This document shows, in pieces, positions 34,423-42,000 of a stretch of 64,000 nucleotides of DNA. Under the pieces are notes generated by a model that was given only the letters and a program-made list of their open reading frames with translations, ran no database searches and had not been told where the DNA came from. The first letter of the stretch is position 1. The number at the start of each line of letters is the position of its first letter. Source of the stretch: Streptomyces longisporoflavus (lineage in GTDB: Bacteria; Actinomycetota; Actinomycetes; Streptomycetales; Streptomycetaceae). The position numbers and the translations under genes are program-made. The DNA is taken from assembly GCF_014649775.1 (NCBI RefSeq), contig NZ_BMTR01000010.1, forward strand, positions 62,001 to 126,000, in the 5' to 3' direction.

Positions 34423-35352
34423 ATGAACAGGGAAGAGAAGATCACCCGCACGTTCCTGGCACTCGCCGACACCCTGGCGGATGACTTCGACGTAATCGAC
34501 TTCGCGGAGCAGCTGGCCCTCTGCTGCCGTGACGTCCTCGACATCACGGATGCCGCTGTCCTGCTGGCCTCCCCCGAAGCACCGGCCTCTCCACGGAATT
34601 CGACCTCCCCGGAGAACGGGCCGACCTCCCCGGAGAACGGTTCGGCCTCCCCGGAGATCCGGCCGGCCTCCCCGGAACCCAACCTCTACTGCCCGGCAGC
34701 GCTCACCGGCGGCCCTTTCGACGCCGGTGCCGCGGATGCCGCTGATGACGCTGCTGCCGCTGATGCCGCGCACGCCGCCGACGCCGCCGACGCCGCCAAG
34801 GCCGCCGTACTCGACACGGCCCTGCGCGAAGGCCCCACCGTCGAGGCCTACCGCACCGCCACCGCCATCACCCCCGGGTACCTCGGCAGCGCCCCCACCG
34901 CCTGGCGCGACTTCACCCTCCGGGCCCGCGCCGCCGGCTACACCTACGCCGGTGCCGTACCCCTGCGGCTGCGCCAGAAGACCCTCGGCAGCCTGCTGTT
35001 GCTGCGCACCGGCCACAGCCCGATGCCGGCCGCCGATCTCGCCCTGGCACAGGCCTTCGCCGACGCCGCCGCCATCGGCCTGCTCCACGCCCGTTTCATG
35101 CAGGAGGCCGGCACCCTCAACGAACAGCTCCGCAAGGCCCTGCACAGCCGCATCCTCATCGAGCAGGCCAAGGGCTACCTCGCCGCCCGCCGCGGCATCT
35201 CTCCCACGGACGCCTTCGAGACCTTGCGCCGATACGCGCGCCACCACCGCTTGCGGCTGGCCGCGGTGGCCCAGGAGGTCATCACCACGGGCGACCTCCC
35301 CCGCGCTCCGTCCGCCGCCGGAGACCCGGGCCGGGAAAGTCCGATCTCGTAA
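34423..35352 (+). CDS. GAF-ANTAR regulator with a large insertion in the GAF domain
   Basis: A 309-residue protein starting at ATG 34423 behind GGAGG. The GAF domain starts TFLALADTLADDFDVIDFAEQLALCC and resumes after residue 126 (REGPTVEAYRTATAITPGYLG, AAGYTYAGAVPLRLRQKTLGSLLLLR). Between them, residues 49-125 are an insertion of SPENG/SPE repeats and an AADAADAA run, absent from the paralog at 36143. The C-terminal ANTAR domain (residues 240-300) has LHSRILIEQAKGYLAARRGISPTDAFETLRRYARHHRLRL. ANTAR domains bind paired RNA hairpins and prevent terminator formation. Its RNA target is unknown. Confidence 0.9.
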   Translation: MNREEKITRTFLALADTLADDFDVIDFAEQLALCCRDVLDITDAAVLLASPEAPASPRNSTSPENGPTSPENGSASPEIRPASPEPNLYCPAALTGGPFDAGAADAADDAAAADAAHAADAADAAKAAVLDTALREGPTVEAYRTATAITPGYLGSAPTAWRDFTLRARAAGYTYAGAVPLRLRQKTLGSLLLLRTGHSPMPAADLALAQAFADAAAIGLLHARFMQEAGTLNEQLRKALHSRILIEQAKGYLAARRGISPTDAFETLRRYARHHRLRLAAVAQEVITTGDLPRAPSAAGDPGRESPIS

Positions 35353-35385
35353 GCACGGATGCGCTCAACTAAAAGGGGGGGCAGG

Positions 35386-36099
35386 ATGCACGGCACGGCC
35401 GACGCCGCAGGACTCGCCGGATTGTACGAGCGCTGTGATCGGCTGCTGCGCTCAGTCGCGGAGACGCGGGCCAGGGCGCGCAGGGTGCGGTCCGAGGCGG
35501 TGGAGGCGCGGCTACGGTCGGAGCACTCCCGCGCCGACCGCGCGGAGATGCTCTCCTCGCGCTCGCCCTCGCCCTCGCCCTCGCCCTCGCCCTCGCCCTC
35601 GCCCTCGCCCTCGCCCTCGCCCCGACGCGAGCAGAACGCGAGCCTGCCCGCCCAGCCCGGCGCCCCGTCGCCCGGACCGCCCCGGCCCCCTGAACCGCCC
35701 TCGCCCGCGCCCTCGCCCTCACCCTCGCAGGGCACGGCGGCGGCCGTACGCCTCACCGCCCTGGCCGCCTTCGTGCACTCCCGCCTGGACGAGGAAGAGG
35801 CGGCGGCGGACCTCTTCCACGAGGCGGACTGCCGGGCAGGCCACGAGGCGGACTGCCGGGCAGCCGAGGCACCCGCCACCCACGACACGCCCCGCTGCGG
35901 CTGCCGTACCCCGCGCCGCATCCACCAGGAGATCGCCGCCCGCAGGGGCATCGCCCGCATCAGCGAGGCCGCCGTACGCGAAGCCGACCACGACGACGCC
36001 GACTGGCCCCGGAGCGAGATGGACGCCCTTCAGGACCTGCGGGCACTCGCCGTGGCCTACGAACTGCACCGGCTGTGGCAGGAGGAGTGGCGTCCATAA
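35386..36099 (+). CDS. DUF6221-like protein with a Ser-Pro repeat linker
   Basis: A 237-residue protein (ATG 35386; ATG 35359 possible). Residues 1-55 are a charged helix (LYERCDRLLRSVAETRARARRVRSEAVEARLRSE). Next comes a Ser-Pro dipeptide run from ten copies of the hexamer TCGCCC, then a Pro-rich linker. Residues 120-237 are DUF6221-like: ALAAFVHSRLDEEEAAADLFHEADC, PRCGCRTPRRIHQEIAARRGI, and the characteristic end LHRLWQEEWRP. Two Cys-containing DCRA/RCGC motifs might bind a metal. It lies 33 bp after the first ANTAR gene in the same direction and converges on the second. Confidence 0.75.
   Translation: MHGTADAAGLAGLYERCDRLLRSVAETRARARRVRSEAVEARLRSEHSRADRAEMLSSRSPSPSPSPSPSPSPSPSPSPRREQNASLPAQPGAPSPGPPRPPEPPSPAPSPSPSQGTAAAVRLTALAAFVHSRLDEEEAAADLFHEADCRAGHEADCRAAEAPATHDTPRCGCRTPRRIHQEIAARRGIARISEAAVREADHDDADWPRSEMDALQDLRALAVAYELHRLWQEEWRP
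35563..35622. repeat. Hexamer (TCGCCC)10 microsatellite in coding sequence
   Basis: Ten uninterrupted copies of TCGCCC encode a Ser-Pro run. Because the unit is 6 bp, slippage changes length without shifting the frame. Confidence 0.95.
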
Positions 36100-36142
36100 T
36101 CCCGCACAGCAGCCGCCCGCAGGGTGAACGGACCGGCCGCAC

Positions 36143-36913
36143 TTACTCGTTCGACGCGTCCTCGGCGGGGCAACACGGAGAGGCGGCGGACGGCGGCTCC
36201 GGCAGACTGCCGGTCTCGACGACATGCCGGGCGACGTCGGTGAGCAGGAGGCGATGGCGGCGGGCATGGCGGCGCATGGCGGTGAAGGCGTCGTCGAGGG
36301 AGATGTTGCCCCGGGCGGCGAAGAAGCCTTTTCCCTGTTCGATGGTGACGCGGCTGTGCAGGGCGGCGCTGAGCTGACTGTCCAGGGTTTCGCCGTGCCG
36401 TACGGAGCGGGCGTGGAGCAGGCCGATGGTGGCCGCGTCGGCAAAGGCCTGAGCCATGGCGAGGTCGTCGGCGGGCAACGGGCTGTCGGTGGCGCGCAGA
36501 AGCAGCAGACTGCCGATCGTCTCCTCGCGCAGCCGCAAGGGGACGGCACTGGCGTACGTGTAACCGGCTTCGCGGGCGAGCGGCGTGAAGTCCTGCCAGC
36601 CGGCGCGCTCGTGGGCATGGGCGTGGGCGAGATTGCCCGGGCTGACGGCGGCGGAGGTCCGGTAGGCGTCCAGGGCCGGGCCTCCGGTCAGCGCGAGTTC
36701 CAGCACCTTGCTCAGGGCGGGGCCGGGATCGCACGGGGCGGGGCTGTACAACTGCGGGCCGGGGTAGGCCAGCAGGACGGCCGCGTCGGCGACGGCGAAG
36801 ATGTCGCGGCACCGGACGGTCAACTGGTGCAGGAAGTCGATGACGTCGAAATCCGCGACGAGGGTGCCTGCGAGTTCGACGAAGGTTTCGGCGATCTTTC
36901 GTTCTCGGCTCAT
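36143..36913 (-). CDS. GAF-ANTAR regulator
   Basis: A 256-residue paralog of the protein at 34423, starting at ATG 36913 with GAGGAG 8 nt upstream. The GAF domain runs from KIAETFVELAGTLVADFDVIDFLHQLTV to LREETIGSLLLLRATDSPL, without the 77-residue insertion of its paralog. The ANTAR domain is LHSRVTIEQGKGFFAARGNISLDDAFTAMRRHARRHRLLL (residues 195-240). A Cys pair sits in the tail (PCCPAED). It is transcribed away from the third ANTAR gene, 55 bp downstream of it on the same strand, and converges on the DUF6221-like gene. Confidence 0.92.
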   Translation of the reverse strand: MSRERKIAETFVELAGTLVADFDVIDFLHQLTVRCRDIFAVADAAVLLAYPGPQLYSPAPCDPGPALSKVLELALTGGPALDAYRTSAAVSPGNLAHAHAHERAGWQDFTPLAREAGYTYASAVPLRLREETIGSLLLLRATDSPLPADDLAMAQAFADAATIGLLHARSVRHGETLDSQLSAALHSRVTIEQGKGFFAARGNISLDDAFTAMRRHARRHRLLLTDVARHVVETGSLPEPPSAASPCCPAEDASNE

Positions 36914-36968
36914 GCCTTGACTCCTCGGCGCACGATCGCCCTGCTGAGGCACGCGCCTGACGGGGGCT

Positions 36969-37670
36969 TCACGACGGCAGTGCCCGGAGAATCTCGCGGG
37001 CGACTTCGGTCAGGGGGAGACCGGACGCGAAGGCCCGGGCCCGCATGCGGACCAACGCCTCCTCCATCGGCACGCCGAGCTGGTAGCTGAGCACTCCGGT
37101 GGCCTGATGCACCTCCGCCCGGTGCAGCTCGACCACCCCGGCCTCGCCGGCACCGTCGACACCGCCGGCGGCAGCCTCCTCACCCGGCCGCCACGCCAGC
37201 AGCCGGCCGGTCAGCGCGTCGGCCACCCGCAGCCCGTCCGCCTCCTGCCGCGCGGTCAACGGTCCCGGCGACCCGCGGTATCCGGTCAGGGTCCCGCACC
37301 GCACTGTCCCCGACCGGATGGGCCAGACGAAGAGCGCCCCCACGCCGAGAGCCCGGGCCGCGGCCACGAACTGCGGCCAGCGTTCGCCTGCGTACGAACC
37401 GAGATCCGGTACGTGACACGGCCCCTGGCCGAACTTGCCGAACTCCTTCTCCATGCCGGGTCCCTGCCCCAGCGTGAACTGTGCGTCCTCGAGCCGCGCA
37501 CTGATCTCATCGCTGAACCACACCAGTTCCGACCCCCACCGCAGGGATACGGCGATGCCCTCCAGCCCCAGCGCGTGCGCACACCGAACCGCCCACAAGC
37601 GGTGCTCTCCCGCCTCGACGGCCCGCTCAAGACCGACGAGCAGTTCCCTCACAGACACCCGGTACTCCAT
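36969..37670 (-). CDS. GAF-ANTAR regulator, more distant type
   Basis: A 233-residue protein with ATG 37670 and GGGGGAG 7 nt upstream. The GAF domain (RCAHALGLEGIAVSLRWGSELVWFSDE, TLGQGPGMEKEFGKFGQGPCHVPDL, GVGALFVWPIRSGTVRCGTLTGYR) is of a different subtype from the two neighbours. The ANTAR part is EVHQATGVLSYQLGVPMEEALVRMRARAFASGLPLTEVA (residues 180-220). In its 5' leader two exact copies of a 26-bp unit form hairpins 15-66 nt before the start, a place where an RNA-binding ANTAR protein could act on its own message. Confidence 0.92.
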   Translation of the reverse strand: MEYRVSVRELLVGLERAVEAGEHRLWAVRCAHALGLEGIAVSLRWGSELVWFSDEISARLEDAQFTLGQGPGMEKEFGKFGQGPCHVPDLGSYAGERWPQFVAAARALGVGALFVWPIRSGTVRCGTLTGYRGSPGPLTARQEADGLRVADALTGRLLAWRPGEEAAAGGVDGAGEAGVVELHRAEVHQATGVLSYQLGVPMEEALVRMRARAFASGLPLTEVAREILRALPS

Positions 37671-37684
37671 CGCTGAACTCCCCC

Positions 37685-37736
37685 GGGGCGGGCGTAACGC
37701 CCCCGGGAAGGGGGCGGGCGTAACGCCCCCGGGAAG
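37685..37736 (-). repeat. Perfect 26-bp tandem duplication with twin palindromes
   Basis: Two identical 26-bp units (37685-37710 and 37711-37736), each with the palindrome GGGCGT-A-ACGCCC, lie in the leader of the ANTAR gene starting at 37670. In RNA they give two GC-rich hairpins with short loops. Confidence 0.85.
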
Positions 37737-37819
37737 ACGACCACGTTCCGTGTCCGCAAGGTTACTCGTCACCCGAACGCCACGACCGCCTTCTCCCAAG
37801 GAAGCCCACCAAACACCGA

Positions 37820-37847
37820 AGGCCCCGTGGATTCCTCCACGGGGCCT
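37820..37847 (-). terminator. Terminator of tRNA-Arg
   Basis: Perfect 12-bp stem AGGCCCCGTGGA/TCCACGGGGCCT around TTCC, downstream of the tRNA on the minus strand. Confidence 0.85.
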
Positions 37848-37858
37848 CTGGTCTGCTG

Positions 37859-37931
37859 TGCACTCGGCAGGATTCGAACCTGCAACCTTCTGATCCGTAG
37901 TCAGATGCTCTATCCGTTAAGCTACGAGTGC
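37859..37931 (-). tRNA. tRNA-Arg (anticodon ACG)
   Basis: On the minus strand the acceptor arm GCACTCG/CGAGTGC has discriminator A. The anticodon stem TCTGA/TCAGA holds loop CTACGGA with anticodon ACG, the substrate of TadA for A34-to-I editing. TTCGAAT T-loop. CCA is not encoded. Confidence 0.96.
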
Positions 37932-38080
37932 TTGATTTTTCTTTTGTGTGCCTTCGCTCCCCGGCCTTTCGGCCCGTTCGCGGCGACAGGAAGAACATTA
38001 CATGACCACCGCCGCCATGTGAAATCCGTTTGCCGCACCGCTTGCGACCTGCGGAAACACGCCTCCGGGCGGGGAAACGC

Positions 38081-38111
38081 CGAAGCCCCGGTCCAGGGGA
38101 CCGGGGCTTCG
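38081..38111 (-). terminator. Terminator of tRNA-Ser(GCU)
   Basis: Perfect 14-bp stem (CGAAGCCCCGGTCC with its complement) around AGG, directly downstream of the tRNA on the minus strand. Confidence 0.85.
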
Positions 38112-38122
38112 GGATCTTGCAG

Positions 38123-38213
38123 CGGAGGCGGAGGGATTTGAACCCTCGATGGGATTTAAGTCCCAAACCGCATTAGCAGTGCGGCGCCATAGACCGGACT
38201 AGGCGACGCCTCC
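38123..38213 (-). tRNA. tRNA-Ser (anticodon GCT)
   Basis: Acceptor GGAGGCG/CGCCTCC, discriminator G. Anticodon stem CCGCA/TGCGG with loop CTGCTAA, anticodon GCT. Long variable arm (GGTTTGGGACTTAAATCCCAT) as expected for serine. CCA is not encoded. Confidence 0.96.
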
Positions 38214-38426
38214 AGCTTGCACACCTGCGCGAGCGCGGGGGGTGCGTGCAGATGATGACACAGCCGGGCGGCGTGTCACCAATCGCGGCTCTCACGGTAC
38301 TAGCCGGGCGGCCCGCAGGGCAAAGCGCCGCCCGCCCCCGCAACGTCACGGCGTCAACGACGTTAGACGCGGCAGAGCCCGTACGTGTTCGCGTACCCGG
38401 CATCCCGCACCCAGTGGAGCCCCGTC

Positions 38427-38879
38427 ATGCTGCGCCGTCTCGTTCTCACCGCCGCCGCGTCCCTCGCCGCCCTGTCCGCCGCGCCCGCCGTCGCCGACGC
38501 CGGCCCCGGCCCCCTCCCCCTGCCGTCGCAGCTGACCGGGGCGACCCCCGACCGGCTGACGGTGAAGGTCACCGACGCCGGGGAAGGGCTCAACGGAACG
38601 TACGAGCTGGAATGCCACCCGACGGGCGGCACGCACCCGCGCGCGCAGGAAGCGTGCGAGAGGCTCGACCAGGAGAGGTGGGGCCGCGACGCCTTCGCGC
38701 CCACGCCGGCCGACGCGAACTGCACCATGCAGTACGGCGGCCCCGCCACCGCGCGCATCACCGGTACGTGGCACGGCCGCCCCGTGAACGCGACCTACGA
38801 CCGCAAGAACGGCTGCGAGATCTCCCGCTGGAACAACATGGTCCCCGTCCTGCCGGAGGCCGGTGCATCCGGTGCGTAG
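38427..38879 (+). CDS. Streptomyces subtilisin inhibitor (SSI) family protein
   Basis: A 150-residue secreted inhibitor with start ATG 38427 and GTGGAG 7 nt upstream. Residues 1-24 are a signal peptide (LRRLVLTAAASLAALSAAPAVADA). The mature part has the SSI pattern: ELECHPTGGTHPRAQEACERL, then the reactive-site loop NCTMQYGGP and the end TGTWHGRPVNATYDRKNGCEI. Four Cys fit the two SSI disulfides. By alignment the P1 residue is Met101 and P1' Gln102, which suits inhibition of subtilisin-like proteases. It stands alone; such inhibitors hold back extracellular proteases in aerial growth. Confidence 0.93.
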   Translation: MLRRLVLTAAASLAALSAAPAVADAGPGPLPLPSQLTGATPDRLTVKVTDAGEGLNGTYELECHPTGGTHPRAQEACERLDQERWGRDAFAPTPADANCTMQYGGPATARITGTWHGRPVNATYDRKNGCEISRWNNMVPVLPEAGASGA

Positions 38880-39059
38880 AGACCCGTCGTGACCAGGGGC
38901 TACGGAAGCCTCACATCTTCTGCGTGCGACCTCCCTCTCATCCGGCGTCGCGCTCGCAACCTCTCCCCGTAGACTCCCTTTCGTGACACGCCACGGGCCA
39001 CGCGGCAAAATGGCCCGGGCGAGTCGGCAAGCAGCAGTAACCAGGGAGGAAGCGTCGTC

Positions 39060-42000
39060 GTGAGCAGCAGGCCATCCCGAGGCGCTGCTCGCCTCGCAGC
39101 CATACTCGACGCGCTCCCGGACGCGTTGGTCCTCGTGAATGCCAACGGGACCGTCGTGAACGCGAACGCGATCGCGCTCGAGGCGTTCGAGACGCCGGGC
39201 ACCGCCCTCGTGGGGCGCGGGCTCCTCGATCTGTTGCCGGAGTTCGACTCCCGGCTCATTCCCGGATCGATGCGCAGGCCCGATTCCATCGACGAGCGCG
39301 GGCGTACGAAGCCGAAGCGGATGATCGCGCGCCGCACGGACGGCACCGAGTTCCCCGTCGAGGTCACCAGCTCGAACCTCGAAGACATCCGGGACGCCTA
39401 CGACAATTACGGCTACACCGGCAACGAGTTGCTCATGCTCGTCGTACGGGACCTTTCGGGCGCCGTGGACACCGAGGCCGAACTCGCGCGCTCCCAGCGG
39501 CAGACGGAGATGATCCTGCGCGCCGCCGCCGAGGGCGTCGTCGGAACGGACACCGAGGGCCGGGTCGTCCTCGTCAACCCGGCCGCCGCGCAGATACTGG
39601 GCTTCAGGGCCAGCGATCTCGGCGGGCAGGAGCTGCACCACCTGGTGCTGCACTCCCGCGCCGACGGCGAGCCCTTCCCCTACGAGGAATCCCCGCTCGC
39701 CGACACGCTCCGCTCCGGGCGCAAGCACCGGGTGCGCGGGCAGGTCCTGTGGTCCAAGAGCGGCGAACGGGTCGCGGTCGACCTGACGACGGCGCCCGTA
39801 CGGGACGGGGACCAGCTCGTCGGCGCGGTCATGACGTTCACCGACCGGCGTCCCTACGACGCGCTGGCCGAGGAGCACCAGGCCGCGCTGGAGCAGCACG
39901 CGCAGGAGATGCAGGCCGCGACGGAGCGGCGTGCGGAAGAGCTGCGGGCCGCCACCGAGCGGCACGCCGCGGAACTTGCCGCCCTCGCCGAGCAGCGCGC
40001 GGAGGAGATCGCCGCCGAGCAGGAGCGGTACGCGGCGCTCGCCGAGCGCGAGAAGGACCGGTTCGAGGAGCTCGTCGAGAGCGAGAAGACGCGGTACGAC
40101 GCGCTGGCCGCGCGGCACGAGCAGCTGCTCGCCGTGCTCGGGTCGTCCCTGCGGGGTCCGCTCGACGAGCTGCGGCGCGAGCTTTCGGCTCTCGCCGCCG
40201 ACGACGCCGGGCAGTTGTGGCCCGAGGCGAATCAGGTCCTTCATCACCTTTCGGCCGGGTACGCGCGCATCACCACCCTCGTCGACAACGTCCTGGGCTT
40301 CCAGCTGCTCGACTCGGGCACGGAGCAGCTTTCGCGCGTGAACGTCATGCTCGACGCCGTCGTCGCGAGCGGCGTGGAGGGCGCGATCGAGCTGATCGGG
40401 CCCGGCCGCGCGCAGTTCGCGGTGCACGCGCCGCCGATCGAGGTCGAGGTGGACCCGGGGCGGCTCGCCACGGCTCTCGCCCACTTGGTCGCCGACGTGG
40501 CGGGCATCGACGCCACGGGCAACGCGCGCGCCGGTGTGGCGCCCGCGGCCGTACCCGCCGGCGGGTACGTCGACTCGACCGTGGTGGTGGCCGCCGCTCA
40601 GCGCGGCGAGGTCGTCCGCATCGAGGTGCGTGGGCCGTACGCCGGGGGAGACCCGGTGCACGAGCCGATCGTCCGCGGCATCGTGCGGGCACACGGCGGC
40701 GTGCTGCAGACGCATGAGGTGCCGGGGATGAGCGGCAGCGCGTACGTCCTTGAGGTGCCGATCGGGGCGGGGGGCGGCGCCGTCGCTGCGGCGTCCGCCC
40801 CCGTCCCCGCCCCTGAGGTGACGGGGGGCGTGGGTGGTTCCGCTGAGACCGGTGGCTCTGTCGGGTCTTCCGTCGGCGGTTCTGTCGGGTCTTCCGTCGT
40901 GGTGCCCGCGCAGGCTTCTCCCGCTACCGGTGGCGGTCGGCGCAGGGCCCGGCGGGCTGCGGGGCCGTCGGTTGATTCGTTCCTGGAGAGTTCCGTTTCC
41001 GGCGAAGACGGCGCCGGGGGCGGGGTTTCGCCCAGTGGGACCGGGCGGCGGCGCGGGCGGCGTGCGGCGGAGGCTGCCGAGGCTACTGAGACTGCTGGGG
41101 CTGCCGGGACTGTTGGGACTGCTGAGGCTCAGATCGCGGCTTCCGCGGAGGTGCCCGGGGCGACCGAGGGTGCGCAGGTTTCCGGTGGTACGGGACGGCG
41201 GCGTGGGCGGCCCAGCGCTGCGGAGGGCTCTGCGGCTGCGGGGTCCGTCGGTTCTGTAGTGACTGCTGCCGAGCATGCGGCAGGGTCCGCTGCTCTGGGG
41301 GCGACCGTGCCGCCGCAGGGTGTACCGGTTCCGGCGGGCGGGGTGGCCCCCGCTGCCGGGCAGCGGGCACAGCGTGGCGATGACCAGTTGGCGTTGCCGC
41401 CCGCGTTGCCTTCGGGTGGTGTCGGGTCGGCCGTGGCTGTTGCCGGGGATACGGGCGAGGGCGACGGCGAGGGTTCGCAGAGGCCGACCGGGCGGCGCCG
41501 TCGTGCGCTGGCCGCCGCCAAGGAGCGGGCCGCTGCCGAGGAGGCTCCCAGCGGGCGGGTCTTCGCGCTGCCGCCGGCTTCCGCCGATCAGGACGACACG
41601 GGCCGGCACGAAGCTGCCCTGCACGAAGCTGCCCCGCACCACCCTGCCGACGACCACACCCCGCCGCAGCCTCACCCGGCTCAGGCGCCTACGGGTCGGC
41701 GCCGGTCGCGTCCGGTGCCGGGTGCTCCGGCCGTTCCGGGTACTCCGGGTGCTCCGGGTGTCCCAGGCGCCCCGGCTGCTCCGGGTGTCCCGGAGGCTCC
41801 CGCTTCTGGGCCTGCGGCTGCGCCTGCACCGGCTCCGGCTCCGGCTCCGGCTCCGGCTGCCGGTACAGCGGCGCAGGAGACCCCGGCCGCCGGGACTCCC
41901 TCGCAAGCCACCACGTACGCCGAAGGCACTCCCGCGCGCGGCGTCCACACGCCCGGCCGGGGCGTCGCGCTCCCGCCCGAGCGCGGGACCCGGGCGGCGG

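Noticed and set aside
37685..37736. A canonical ANTAR twin-hairpin target
   Set aside because: The hairpins are exact and paired, but loops are about 3 nt and lack the A1/G4 hexaloop rule, so I list it only as a possible variant.
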